A DNA stretch of 64,000 nt from Cotesia glomerata (taxonomy: Eukaryota > Arthropoda > Insecta > Hymenoptera > Braconidae): NCBI RefSeq assembly GCF_020080835.1, contig NC_058167.1, positions 2,542,659 through 2,606,658 of the forward strand. The letters are read 5' to 3'. A model generated the notes under the pieces. It did not search any database. It had not been told where the DNA came from and worked only from the letters and a program-made list of their open reading frames with translations. A program made the position numbers and the translations under genes. Below, piece by piece: positions 32,142 through 43,275 of the stretch; within the stretch, counting starts at the first letter, position 1; every line of letters begins with the position of its first letter.

Positions 32142-33499
32142 CCCTGGCGGATTCGTGGTCACGGTAAAATGATCGTGAAACGACGGTGAATGTACCATAA
32201 ATTCACAGTGTCGACAAATGATCGTCGAATGACCGTCACTTGACTATCGAACGGCCGTCATTTGACAGTGAACGACGAGTATCATTGTGAAAGTTTTTCA
32301 CTGTTAATTTATGATTTTTATTCTGTATAGTTATCATACTTCACTATTCGAAAAACCAAATTTTTACTTGACTTCTCCAATTTTTTACCTGAGTAAAAAT
32401 CGTAGATCATCGATCGATCGTCTGTCATTTGACAGTCATTCGAAAACATATAAATTGTTAAAAAACCGTAACTCGGTGGTAGATGCACAGTAGTCTGTGA
32501 GTGAAACGAGCGTATAATGTCGGTAAGTCAGGAATTTTTTACTAGTCAACAATGAAAAAGTGCTGATTATATTTTTTTTTTATTTCATTAAAAATACTCA
32601 AAGTGTATAAAAAGATAGGTAAATGAGAAATTTTCAGTAACTAATCGGGATGAAAAATTAAAAAAAATATTAAATTATTGTAATTTTGTTTATTTCAAAG
32701 TAAAATTATAAAAAATTAATCAGATTACAGGCAATCAACAGAGATCAATCATTTCAATACTTTTCAGAAAGAGTTTATGGCTTACAAGTGTTGAATTTTT
32801 TTATAGTCTTAAATGAGAAACTATAATACCTTTTGATTATGAAAAATATAATGATCAATATTGTTTTTTTTACAGACGAAAACTTTAATTTCATAATTAC
32901 GGAAAAATTGTTTGTTATGAAGAAATAATATTATGAGATATTTTTTTTTTAGAATTCAATTTTTAGCAATTTCTTTTCCAGATATTTTTTTATACAGTTA
33001 ATAATTTCACCATAATTTCGAAATTAAGAATTTCGTAATCATCAAAAATTTGAATCATTTATTACGATTATTATTTTGAAGTCATGGAAAAAATATAACT
33101 TTATTTAAGTTATTTTTATTTGCGCAATGAAAAAAAAATGTTTCGTGCAGTGTCTTAGATAGCCTAGCTGGTAGAGTCTTGGGCGCGCGACCAGATGAAT
33201 CGGGTTCGAGTCTCGGTCTAGACTCTCCGCAATATTTGTTTTTATTTTATTGTCCGTGATAGTAGCGTAAAATCACCGTATTTGGACAGTATATTGAGCG
33301 TACAGTGTCGGTCATAACGTCGTAGATTCACTTGCGTATACACCGTAAATATTCAATAAATTTATAGTAGATATCGTTCACAACGGTATCCGATGCTGAC
33401 TGACAGATCGCTCGGTAAGAACGAACCTTATACGGTGAAACGACCATGAAACAACCGTCATTTGACCGTGCTTTCACCGTGTCGCCGAAACCGCCAGGG
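32142..33499. mobile_element. 1.36 kb inverted-repeat element with short-repeat arrays and a tRNA-like module
   Basis: Ends CCCTGGCGGATTCG and (reverse strand) CCCTGGCGGTTTCG are inverted copies, with further inverted similarity for about 70 bases (acggtgaa, gatcgtgaaacga). Near both ends lie repeats of ccgtcatttgac and its complement (32210-32290, 32400-32450, 33430-33480). Outside flanks ttaactttt and ttacttttag suggest an imperfect duplication. The centre is AT-rich and has a tRNA-like sequence at 33152-33224. No transposase. Confidence 0.7.
33152..33224 (+). tRNA. tRNA-like module with A and B boxes (not a normal tRNA gene)
   Basis: Sequence TAGCCTAGCTGG matches a Pol III A box and GGTTCGAGTCT a B box, 40 bases apart. 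GTCTTAG at the start can pair with CTAGAC at the end. The anticodon arm is imperfect with an enlarged GC-rich loop (GGCGCGCGACC), so I call it tRNA-derived rather than functional. It lies inside the 32142-33499 element. Confidence 0.5.
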
Positions 33500-34494
33500 T
33501 TACTTTTAGTTTATAATTTACCATACTCTGGAAGTCTGTATAAGAGAAATCCGGCCCAACTTTCCCGCAATTTGATGACGAAAATTATAAACATCGTTTT
33601 CAAACTAGCGATGCTTATAATGATAGACTTTAGGAACTCCGCCGTCCATCTTACGGCATGAAATAATTTATATTTAATTTACTCCAATTTTGAAAATTCT
33701 TACGAATTACCCGGATCGATATCTGACAGAGATTTTAATGACTTTGTTTTTCTCACTTCCAAATTTGTAATATAGTGAAGTCACCATCACGTTTTCCGCT
33801 TAAAGTCGTGAAATCAAAACCTATAAAGCAATAGTTTGATACAAGCGTAAATTTATCCAGGTTTCGAAAATATGAAAGACGCAATGACGCTTGTTTTCAA
33901 CGAAGTATCCTCAGGCGATTTTCCATTTTGAATTTATTTTACCTATGAATCCTATGCAATCGCCGCCAAAAATCATTTTTAGGCAGTTCGATTTTGACCA
34001 CGATACCACTGGTTAGCTCTGCGTCGATCGGCTCCGCGCAAATAATTCTTCGAAAGCACATAAAACTCCGTAATATACGAGTCAGTATTTTGCTCGTGGT
34101 TAGGTTACACTTAATAGCACTAACATAATAAATTCATTCGATAAGTCGATACTTGTTGTAATTAGATTTCAATTTTTCTTTTATTTTCAATTTTTAATAC
34201 TTTTCCGCCGTTATGCGTTGATTTTTCCGCGTGAATCGCAAAGTGAATTATTTTCCGCCATCGAGCGTTGATCATTTATATTTATTTTATCCGCGTAAAG
34301 TCGCGAAGTTTTAATTATTCAATTGTTTCCGTAAAAAGCGTCGATTAGTTTGAAGCTCATTATTTTCATTAGTTAAATTCTCCGGGATACCCAAAATACG
34401 GTGATTCGGTAGTAAACAATACCCATAGAAGGTAAAATTCCCATAAAAACTTGGGGCACTCTTCAATAACAGACTTCCAGGGTAAGCGTAGAAC
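33500..34494. other. Stretch without recognised gene
   Basis: Mixed AT-rich DNA. Three loosely similar tttccgcc...gcgttgat segments at about 34200-34330 hint at a degenerate repeat of 55-65 bases. The third exon expected for the obstructor gene was looked for here and not found. Confidence 0.4.
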
Positions 34495-34497
34495 ATT

Positions 34498-34795
34498 ATT
34501 TTTAACTTCCTGCTAAGAAAATTGAAAATTTTCAAAAGTTGGGAAGTTATTGATTTTATCCCGTTTTTCGAAAATCGAGTTTTTAATGGATGTTGACGTT
34601 TTGAGGTCCTAGGAAGCTTCCCTGATTAAACTGATATTAGAGTTTTGAGCTCGAAAAGCTCAAAATGACACAAAAATCATATTTTTAAGTTCGAAGAGCT
34701 CAAAAACGTAATGTGTAATTTTGAGCGCTTAAGTACAAAATGAGCGGGAAGTTGCAGGGATGGCCTTTAGGGTCAACCGTCGTCCTATTTTTTTT
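34498..34795 (-). repeat. GAGCTC-type repeat, internally deleted copy without microsatellite
   Basis: Tail (cttcctgctaagaaaattg, gtcctaggaagcttccctga) and head (gcgggaagttgcagggatgg, ttagggtcaaccg) are present, with two imperfect GAGCTC-type palindromes between, but the long body and AC run are missing. Length about 300 bp versus about 900 bp for 47905-48850. Confidence 0.78.
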
Positions 34796-35012
34796 ATAGT
34801 ACTATCACACATACTCCATCTCGAGATTTTCAGAAAAACTTCCTAGGACCTCAAACTTCAAAATCTGATAAGAATTCGACTTATAAACAGGGTAAGTACA
34901 ATAATTTTCCCATCTCTCAAAAGTTTTAGCTTTCAATGTAAAGAATTAAAAATTTATCTAGTCTTTTGGAATGTTTAAATGGAATATACTCACTGAATTC
35001 TCATAAATTTAC

Positions 35013-35571
35013 CTTGGAAACGGCCAAAATTTAGCAGCAACTGAATGTTTGGGAACTTTCTGCGGACATTTGAAACCAACAACAGCCTCTGGATTACAAT
35101 AAGGGATTAGTTGATCAGGCCAGACGCAAGAGTGACTCTTGCTATCCCAAACAAGACCAGGTATACATGTTTCAATATGAGGTTCACCGTAAATACATTT
35201 AACGTATGTAGTACTGCAAGAATCACTATTTTCATATAATCCAAATTGATATTCACACCCTGGAGAACTGATCGGAGTTACTGCAAATGTATGTTATTTT
35301 AAGTCACTGCGATTAATTTAAAATTCTAAAAAATAAATAATATTTTACATACAATCAGCTTGACGTTCTCCACAATGTACGGCCCAGTTGTAATTACAAT
35401 GGTTATGTATTGCACCATGTCCATCAAAAAGAAGACCATTTTCACAGCGTTCAAGTGTCAAAGTTCCATTCGTACAAAGAAAAAATGAACCACAATCTTC
35501 TGGGTGAGGGTACGCTTGTTCTCCATAAAATTCTGGACATTGAGGAGCCTCCTGTAAAGCATCACTATAAG
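35013..35571 (-). CDS. Obstructor/peritrophin-type chitin-binding protein, two internal exons
   Basis: Exon 35353-35571 reads QCPEFYGEQAYPHPEDCG, FFLCTNGTLTLERCENG and NHCNYNWAVHCGERQAD; exon 35013-35280 reads PGCEYQFGLYENSDSC, VKCIYGEPHIETC, SHSCVWPDQLIPYC and NPEAVVGFKCPQ. Each has six spaced cysteines, the type-2 chitin-binding (peritrophin-A) domain. Consensus acceptors (cag at 35572-35574 and 35281-35283) and donors (GTATGT at 35352, GTAAAT at 35012) join the exons in one frame. Three such domains per secreted cuticle protein (CPAP3/obstructor) are known in insects, so a signal-peptide exon and a third-domain exon are expected but not seen here; the introns must be long and TE-filled. 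The open frame and conserved cysteines suggest a live host gene, the only one in the window. Confidence 0.85.
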
Positions 35572-36487
35572 CTGAAAAAATTTAAATTATTATACCATTT
35601 ATACAGTTGTGATGCTGAAAGATATATGCTTTATGAAATTTGAGCAATTCCATTGAAAGAGGATAGCCGGATTTATATGGGAAATCTAAACTCGTGGCAT
35701 TTTCTTCTTGCACGTTGGAGATCGTATTTATATCCCAGCGATTTAGACGACTATATGGTATGAAAGGACTACACGCTGTATTTCAGCTGCGTAAATGAGA
35801 AATATTGTGTGCAGTTATGACACAAGATTCCGAGGGCGTTTTATCTGGGTGTCCGTGGAGTATTGCTAGTGTTCTCACTGAGTATTGTCGATATTATCAC
35901 AGAGTATACATGGCCTATTACCGGTGCTCTCACGGAGTGCTCGTCGAGTATTAACAGAATATTGCTGGTGTGTCCACTGAGTATTACCGGCGTTCGAGCA
36001 GGGTCTTTGCGGAGATTTTTCGGTGTTATCGCAGAATTTATCCAGAGTTTTTTCGGTGTTCTCATGGAGTTATAAAAGTGATTTTCGATTTTTCAAATCA
36101 CCTTAAGTATAACTTATAGATTATTTATAAAAAATAAATAATCAAAAAAAGATCGATAACAATAAAAAATTCCTTCAATTATACACATAGTGTATCACAT
36201 TTCTTTATCATATATTTGTGTAATTTTAAGTAAATTCATTTTCATTATGTTAATAATTATTACGTTATTAATTCGAAATAATTTTTTTTCAGTATACTCA
36301 ACGGGAGCGTCTAACATTAAAATTTTTAATAATCATCATTTTTTTCCATTAATCGAAAAATTGAAAAGGTTCTTATCAAAGTAATGACTAATTTATTTCA
36401 ATTATCAATTATAATAAATTTTAATTAATAGTAAACCTGATACATTAACTAACTTCAAATAAAACTAATAAGCCTTTCACTTCCATG

Positions 36488-36562
36488 TCCAAGACTTGGA
36501 TCAATGAGTGACGCAACAGACTAATAGTCGAAAGGTACCGCGTTCGAGTCGACCAGAGAACT
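36488..36562 (+). tRNA. tRNA-like module, degenerate
   Basis: gtaccgcgttcgagtcgacc contains a B-box-like GCGTTCGAGTC; a weak A box lies about 45 bases upstream. It aligns in layout with the tRNA-like modules at 37972-38052 and 33152-33224. It is central in the 35765-37150 element. Not a functional tRNA by eye. Confidence 0.35.
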
Positions 36563-36639
36563 ATGATTTTATTTATTAAATAATTGGATCATAATTTATA
36601 ATTAAATTATAAAATAATATGCAACAATTTGTTCCTTTT

Positions 36640-36815
36640 TCTTTTCAACTTCCCACTCTGAAAGTCGATGATTTTCGAAAGCTCAAAAAAGTAGAGCAAA
36701 TGTGTTTTTGAGTTTGAAGAGCTCAAAACTTCGGAATAGATCATTTCTCAAGCGTTTTCAACTCGTACATAGCGGGGAGTTCCGGGTATGGCCGGGAGGG
36801 TTAATCTTTCCAGAT
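36640..36815 (-). repeat. Diverged short GAGCTC-type repeat
   Basis: Tail-like cttcccactctgaaagtcg, a gaagagctcaaaa motif and a head-like agcggggagttccgggtatg with gggagggttaatc line up with the 34498-34795 copy, at lower identity. Confidence 0.5.
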
Positions 36816-37150
36816 TTTGTTTCTCAATATTTAAAATATATGAAAAAAACAGCAATACTCCGTGAATACTCTAAGATTAATCTGTGAAAATACCAGCAAT
36901 ACTCCGTGGACACTGCGAAAATATCCATAATACTCTGTCACTACTCGGTGAGAAAACGTATAATATATTCGTATAAATACTCCGTGATAAAACTGGCAGT
37001 ACTTTGTAAATACTCTGTGGAAACACTGGCAATATTTCACGGAAACTCTGACGAAATGCCTTCAGAATCTAATGTCACAGCTGCACACAAAACTCCGCGT
37101 TTCCACCGTTAAAACACTGTCTAAGCTCCGTAGATACCTCGAGTGTTCTT

Positions 37151-37720
37151 GGAGTTGCGTTAAAAAATTTGAAAAAATTCAGAAAATAGTAATTTTTGTT
37201 ATACTCGCTCTTTTTTTTACAGTCTAGGCCGTGAAGTTTACTTCCGCCTTTTTTTACAGACTTTTCGTGGACACCAGACGGAATTGAGAGAGATTGTAAA
37301 AAAAGTCACATTCTAGTGTACCGACCGATAATTTTGACTAAATTTTAAACTTATACCCTAGTAGCCATGCTGAACAAAAGGTGACACTAATATGATCGTC
37401 AACTTTGATATAATGTACGGCCGCGACTAGACAATAATTTGACGGAAGTACCTTGATTGTAAGACTTGACCATAGCTTTCCGGAAAGTTGATGAGAAAGT
37501 ATGTCGATATAACAGACTCAGAGAAATCCGTTATTTTGAACATAGATAGATAACTTACCCGCGATCATTTTTGTGAGGTTCAAAAATTTTCATAGTAATA
37601 AAAAAAATCAGCAAAGTTTGTTATAAGTACAAGTAATGCAAATTGTATTCTCGATTGATTCGTAGTAAACAAAATTTTTTATATAATTTATTAATTATCA
37701 ATATATATATAATAATTGTA
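37151..37720. other. AT-rich stretch, nothing recognised
   Basis: No open frame or known repeat was recognised. A run of TATATATA-rich bases precedes the next element. Confidence 0.4.
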
Positions 37721-37721
37721 T

Positions 37722-37862
37722 ATACCCGTGAAAAAATTTTCTGATCAGACTATATCAGGCCTGATATAACCCGTCCATATCAGGCCTGATATGGAAATTG
37801 GCCATATCAGACTATATATGCCTTGATATAAGTATATCAGACTATGTGCCCGCCCAGGTAAA
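37722..37862. repeat. Palindromic array, TATCAGGCCTGATAT type (left)
   Basis: Starts TATACCCGTGAAAAAATTTT and then has six to seven short modules built from atatcaggcctgatat. The mirror-image ending TTTTTTCACGGGTATA is at 42912-42927, after a similar array. The pair could be the two ends of one element into which other elements later inserted. Confidence 0.65.
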
Positions 37863-37971
37863 AAAAATTATATATCATTATATTACATAATTATAAATGA
37901 AAAATGGCCCTATATAATTATGTATAATGAGGTATAATTATATATAATTATTTCCATAGGAAAAAAAAAAT

Positions 37972-38052
37972 CGGCGCGAGTGGGAATCGAACCGTGGACC
38001 TACCGCTTGAAAGACTAATTCACTACCCGTTTACCTAAGAGACTTACTTGGA
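37972..38052 (-). tRNA. tRNA-like module
   Basis: On the minus strand a perfect B box GGTTCGATTCC (37983-37993) is followed by CGCGCCGA and a run of T, a Pol III terminator-like end. An A-box-like ggtaaacgggtagtg lies about 45 bases upstream. It resembles the module at 44725-44800 in layout and in the CRCCGATTTTTT ending. Arm pairing is imperfect. Confidence 0.45.
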
Positions 38053-38109
38053 GAACAGAGTTTATTATTATTATAAACTGTCAATATTTATATATAATAA
38101 TGGTATCTA

Positions 38110-38295
38110 TATGTAGATTTATAAAATTATCTATGTATACATGAAATCGCAAAAATGATTCTACGATATATTGTTAAGATACTTCGTTGTTTTAGAAATT
38201 ATAATTTCTTTGAAATTAAAAAAATAATCGAGGTAAAATCAGAATTGAAAGCTTAAATTTTGATGGAATTATTTGTTTAGTATATGGAACTATAT
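38110..38295 (+). repeat. Segment duplicated at 42930-43105
   Basis: atttataaaattatctatgt through tagtatatggaactatat matches 42930-43105 with scattered differences. The right copy continues without the transposon that interrupts this copy, which makes it a paralogous empty site. Confidence 0.75.
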
Positions 38296-38465
38296 TGGGA
38301 TTCCAAAGATGGGCGTGGCTTAAGCGCCAGTCATCTAGCAGCTAAAAAATGTACTACTCAAAGTAGGCTATTGTCAATATTTACATTACATTCTGTCAGT
38401 TGATTTATTAATATTTTGTAATTATTTTTGAATAATTATACAGTTTTAAGGTCTTTGATTAAAAT

Positions 38466-40120
38466 ATGCGTATTTCTATTCAAGAAATTTGTGCATTCGC
38501 GCTTGCAACACCTCGAAGTAAATGTTTCACAGGTGGTGAAAATATACTTAACCAAGGACACTTGTTATACTGTGGTAAGATAAGTGAGATAAGTGAGGAA
38601 AATAATTGCTTAAAAATAATTGCTTTTTGTCTTCAAACCTCAAACATAAGAGATGATCCTCATGAAATTAATGGGGAAGTTCTTAAAGATAAAGGAAAAA
38701 TCGTGGGTATGAGTTGTTCCTGTGCAGCTGGTTTAGGTGGTGAATGTAAGCATGTGGTAGCAACACTACTTTATTTGAATCGGTGAGTATACAAAGCTCT
38801 TGTCTTGTGTATTTTTCTGATTAAAAATAAATATTTCAATAATTAATATCGATGTAATATCAGTAGATGTTTAAAAATGTGTATTAATTTTTTCAGAAAT
38901 GATTTGGAAAGTTTAAAAGTAATCTCTTGTACTGATAAAAAATGTGCATGGAGTGCTCCCAAACAGTTTGCACTACAACAGTACGATATGAAACCATATG
39001 ATGAATACGAGGAATTTCGACGAATTTTAATTGAGGATAATCCATTATCAGCTTTAGCCATGCATATGTAATTGCTACATTTTTTTTTGTCTTATTTTAA
39101 GTATTGTGATTTCATTTTTTTTTTTATCATTTACACACTTTCTATAATATTTTATATTTTATACAATTCACATCCCAATATTTAATTTTAAAAGAAATCA
39201 CTATTGTGAGAAAATTTAAATCTTTATTTTTAATTTTTTATTTGTTTTAGTAAATGAATTTTAGGAATTTAGCCATTTATCAAAAATTTTATACTTAAAA
39301 ATAAGAATTTTGGTATTGTAAGTAATTGGTTAAATAAGTGCCGGAATAATTTTTTTTAATAAACAAAATGATTAATGAATGTACTTTTTTTTTTTTTTTT
39401 TCATTTTATTGCATGTACACTTGGAAGGCATGATCCTGTACAAGCAGAAACTAATAAAGTAATTATATCACCAGATAAAATGACGGCTATAATAAAGAAT
39501 CAACAGATGTCTAAATTACTTCTGAAATTGAAGAATTTTGATATAAAATTTACAACTGGAGAATGTTGTAGAAAAACATTAAGTCGTCTCTCAGATGATA
39601 CTCGAAAAATCTGTGAAGACACTCATGAGTTCTATAGTGTTTGGATTAAGGAAAAGCAATTGAGGATAACCGCGAGTGATGCCTACAAACTTTTTACTTA
39701 TCGTAAAAATAAAAACCCAGATTGGAAAAAAAAGTCTGTCGATTACTTTTTTGGAGAATCCTTTAGTAATGCAAGTACAAAATACGGTCTTGAGAACGAA
39801 TCTATAGCTCGTGAAGCTTATGATGCCAAAATGTCTGTTGAAGTAGTTCATTGTGGATTGATTATCTCGAAGGAAAAAAAACAAGTGCTGCGGATTTAAT
39901 TAAAACAGTGAAATGGTTAGAAGTACTAAATGGTGAAGTAGGCTTCAAAAAGAAACACATGTATTATGCTCAGGTTCAAATTATTATGGTGCTCATAAAT
40001 GTGCAATCTACTGATTCCGTAATTTATTCTTCTTTCGATAAGAGTTTTAAAATTATTTCTGTTAGTTTTGACAAAAAATTTACTAAAGACTTATTGTTTT
40101 CATTAAAAGTTATATTTTAA
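38466..40120 (+). pseudogene. SWIM zinc-finger and YqaJ-type nuclease protein, nuclease core deleted
   Basis: Exon 1 (38466-38782) ends with the SWIM finger CSCAAGLGGECKHVVATLLY. Exon 2 (from 38897) reads CTDKKCAWSAPK and EEFRRILIEDNPLS. The last exon starts within 39375-39425 and carries KEKQLRITASDAYKLFTY and YGLENESIAREAY, the N-terminal YqaJ motifs. After IISKE the frame jumps to GKKTSAADLIKTV (39870-39905), MYYAQVQI and FDKSF in another frame. The SPDG Asp and the ExK pair that YqaJ nucleases need lie in the missing interval, so the nuclease should be inactive. Frame change near 39895 also breaks translation. YqaJ proteins resemble lambda exonuclease and may process transposon ends. Confidence 0.75.
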
Positions 40121-40328
40121 GTTTATGTTGCATAATATCTGTGAAAAAGAACGAGAGCAGCAAAGTGAAGAGTAACTTGTTTTTTTTAATTCTGTTATAA
40201 CAATGTATCAATAATGGAATTGATGTATTTTCATAAAATGTTATATATTTTGTGCAATATAAAAATATAGATAAGTTTATCAGTGAAAAACATATTTTAT
40301 TGTTAATTTTTACAATGTTTTATTTTTC

Positions 40329-41971
40329 TTAACAAAATTTATCATTTTTTAGAATTGGACTACTTAAATTTACAATAGCACAAATAATAGTAAATATTTC
40401 CATTGATTTAAAAATGAGACCTACAGGCATTTTGGAAGATAATATCTCGAAATTTTTAAGACGTTGGTTACTTCTTTCAATGTGAACTCGGGCTTTAGCT
40501 ATTAATCGCCCCATCTGAGCTTCTGCTTTTGAAAATTGTTTTTTTTTTGTTTCAGGAATGGAGGTGTAATTAGATTAACATCATATTTTTTACACAGATC
40601 ACCAACTGTGAATCCTCGATCAGCCATCAAGTCGTCATTTTTATCCATCATTTTTAAGATTTCACTTTGTTCAAAAATAGCATTATCGGAAGATCGACCA
40701 CCATACGGCTTGCTGATAAATGAGATGATTCCTGCTGGTGTGACAGCTGTCATAAACTCTAGCGTATAACCACTTTTATAATAAGAATAAGTATTTAATT
40801 GGCAACATAAGTTTTTAAATTTTTGTGTTGGAATTTCAATACAGTCGACGACAGTTCGCACATTCGTAAAATTTTTAAAGCATAGCGGTAGATTTCTTGA
40901 AATATTATCTTTACTTGGCCAATAAATGACGTTTTTCAAACATAAATACAAAATATCAATCATGTCTAGAATTCTTATTCGACAAGTCTCATGAGTACAA
41001 ATTTTAAATAAAACTGATAATACTGCATACGACATATTTTGTCTCAGTTTCATAAATGTCATGACAATAATCTCTTGATTATCAAATTTGGAGTTCACGT
41101 AGGCGGATGATGTTTTTTTATCAACTAACTTTTTTATTGATTTCAGTAAAGCAAAGTCAGGTATTCCTGTCATTGTGCTCAATTCATACTCAGTTGTAAT
41201 TAAAGATGTAAATTTTGGAGTTAGTGATCCTGTTGAAACCTGTATGCTCATATCCCGAAACTCCTTATCGATTTGGACCTCTGGAAATTGAGTTGTAGCA
41301 TCTTTAGATTGGGAACAAGAATTTTCATCGCTTGATGAGATTGGAGATTGAGTATTTTCATTTTCCATGTTCGTCAATTGGACAGTGTCTTCGTTCAATT
41401 TTGAAAAGTCGGAGAAATAAAAATTATCATCATAAGTATCTTGACCAATATTTTTCAAGTTATGTTCTTTTTTCGTAGTTCGATCCTGTAATCTTTTCAA
41501 TCGAAGAGAATTTTATTTAACTTTCGAAGTGTTCAATGATGTGTCAGTTGAAAGAGTCGGCAGGTTTACTGATGGGACTGATGTTTTTTTTAATCTGCGC
41601 ATTTTACAACCTTTAAAAAAAATAATGGCGATTAAAATTCAGCAAAAAATATATTTTTAATACATTCACAATAAATAAAAATCATAAATTAACAATTAGC
41701 ACTTACTCGATGGAATAAAATCTTCTGCGACAAAATGTAATGAACATACTCTCATCGTAGCGGTCACAGTTTTACCCATTTTCAAAATTTTTATCCATGC
41801 ATTAAAACGATCAATTTTCTCATCTTCGCCGAATTTATTTTTAATAGTAATCACACTCATTTTTTTCGGATAATTAAAAAAACGAACCGTGTCGTTTTTA
41901 CATGCTCGACTTTTACAACCATAAACGGAGCAATAAATATTGCTTTTATTTGTTTTTGGTGAGAACTCCAT
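40329..41971 (-). pseudogene. THAP-DDE transposase of the ISL2EU-like element
   Basis: The first exon (41696-41971) encodes a THAP zinc finger: YCSVYGCKSRA, the Trp in FNAWIKI, and VCSLHF followed by FIPSS. A donor GTAAGT follows; the next exon begins near 41608 (CKMRRLKKTSVP) and has an in-frame TAA at about 41517. The frame 40502-41500 carries the DDE core: VRTVVDCIEIPTQ with the first Asp, YGGRSSDNAIFEQS with the second, and DLMADRGFTVGDL. A frameshift near 40530 separates this from MGRLIAKARVHIERSNQRLK (40329-40514), the usual C-terminal end. With one stop and one frameshift the copy is probably inactive but young-looking. Confidence 0.82.
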
Positions 41972-42239
41972 AACAATAATTTAAAATAAAGTTTATATAT
42001 AAATTCACAAAAATAGTTTTTAATAAACTAGAAGTTTAATTGATTTTATAAAATAAATATTTCTCACTACTTGCATTAAAGACGGATGTAAACATTGACA
42101 CTCTAGCCTACTTTGAGAGGTTATACTTTTCGCCTCTAGTTGGCGTACCCGAATCCTCAGGATCCCAATATTGCTGGAGGGCCTGGCTAACAATTTTTGA
42201 ACTTGACAAAACTAATAATTTTTGTGAAATTAAATTTTT

Positions 42240-42370
42240 TTAAGTTCCTATTATTTCATCCGAAAAATACTATATATTAAAAGATTATTAATCATTGGAG
42301 TAATAGACTCTTAGATAGAAAAAGGAGTGTTTTATGGTAATCACAAAATACCCACTGGAGTAAAAAAAAT
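42240..42370. repeat. Dispersed element also found inverted at 57896-58010
   Basis: aatactatatattaaaagat, cattggagtaa, and tcacaaaatacccac recur in reverse order and strand at 57896-58010. The block is flanked by ACTC/GAGT-like bases. Probably a MITE; ends not fixed. Confidence 0.5.
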
Positions 42371-42519
42371 TATATAGAATTCTTTATGATTCATATATAA
42401 TTGTATATGAATTATATATACATCTATGTAATTATAAATGAATTACATATGCTTCTATATAATTAGATATGAATCATATATAATGATATATTGTTTTGTT
42501 TTACTCGGGTATGCCTTTA
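42371..42519. repeat. AT palindromic stretch
   Basis: Alternating atatataattatatatga-like segments on both strands, ending in ttttactcgggta. A related AT stretch lies at 37863-37960 beyond ccaggtaaaa. It may be an array-type element with an AT monomer. Confidence 0.4.
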
Positions 42520-42927
42520 TATGAGGACATAAGACTACTTATGTGCTGGTAAGGGTATGAGTATATCAGATTATGTGAATCCATATCAAGTTATATCAAC
42601 CCTGATCAGGGATTTTTTTTTCAAGTTTATCAAAGTATATATAACTTTATAAGGTTATATCAGGGCATATCAGGACCTATTAAAAAAATAATGTAAAATT
42701 AAATATGAGCATATCAAGCTATATCAAGTCTGATATAGACATATCAAATTGCTAAGGCTTGATCAGGCCTGATATGGCCAATTTTCATATCAGGCCATAT
42801 CAGGACATATAAAAAATTAAATATGGACATATCAGATCATATCAGGCCAGATATGAACATATCAAAAACTTTTATATGGCCTTATCAGCTCATATCAAGC
42901 CTGATCAGAATATTTTTTCACGGGTAT
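42520..42927. repeat. Palindromic array, TATCAGGCCTGATAT type (right)
   Basis: At least twelve modules of catatcaggcctgatatg in both orientations, ending CTGATCAGAATATTTTTTCA then CGGGTATA. Mirror image of 37722-37862. Confidence 0.7.
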
Positions 42928-43175
42928 ATGCAGATTTATGAAATTATCTATGCATACATGAAATCACGAAAATTACTCTACAATATTGTTAAGGTACTTC
43001 GTCACTTTAGAATTTATAATTCCTTAAAAATTAAAAGAATAATAAAGGTAGAATCAGAATTAATAGCTCAAATTTTGATGAAATTATTTGCTTAGTATGT
43101 GGAACTATATATTTCTGGAAGGCCCGTTTGACAATTTTTGAACTTGACAAAACTAATAATTTTTGTGAAATTCAA
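42928..43175 (+). repeat. Direct duplicate of the flanks of the ISL2EU-like element
   Basis: 42930-43105 matches 38110-38295, and 43103-43175 matches 42168-42237 (acaatttttgaacttgacaa). It is the uninterrupted version of the sequence into which the transposon went. It ends at a gap. Confidence 0.75.
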
Positions 43176-43275
43176 NNNNNNNNNNNNNNNNNNNNNNNNN
43201 NNNNNNNNNNNNNNNNNNNNNNNNNNNNNNNNNNNNNNNNNNNNNNNNNNNNNNNNNNNNNNNNNNNNNNNNNNN
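43176..43275. other. Assembly gap (100 N)
   Basis: Exactly 100 undetermined bases between the duplicated segment and a palindromic array. Confidence 0.99.

Larger units (their letters stand above)
35765..37150. mobile_element. Inverted-repeat element with arrays of a GAGTATTGCTGGTGTT-like motif
   Basis: Left arm 35770-36080 and right arm 36840-37135 are inverted relatives: gtgtgcagttatgacacaag at 35809 pairs with the reverse complement of the bases near 37070-37090. In both arms a motif of about 27-36 bases (gagtattgccagtgtt with variants) repeats eight to ten times. The centre is AT-rich and has a tRNA-like segment (36488-36562) and a diverged GAGCTC-type repeat (36640-36815). Outer ends were not fixed. 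Confidence 0.6.
38296..42167. mobile_element. ISL2EU-like DNA transposon (YqaJ/SWIM gene plus THAP-DDE gene)
   Basis: Ends TGGGATTCC and (reverse strand) TGGGATCCT start imperfect inverted repeats of about 90 bases that share CTCAAAGTAGGCTA. AT lies outside both ends (38294-38295, 42168-42169). Comparison with the uninterrupted paralogue at 43095-43125 supports the boundary. Two genes are convergent: a SWIM/YqaJ protein on the plus strand and a THAP-DDE transposase on the minus strand. From memory this two-gene content and a 2 bp duplication are typical of the ISL2EU (IS4EU) group of the PIF/Harbinger-related transposons. Confidence 0.8.

Noticed and set aside
33152..33224. Functional tRNA gene
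   Set aside because: A and B boxes are good but the anticodon arm does not fold properly and the sequence sits inside a mobile element; kept only as tRNA-like.
35765..37150. Polydnavirus or other endogenous viral segment
   Set aside because: No viral gene, no circle-junction motif recognised; arms are short repeats only.
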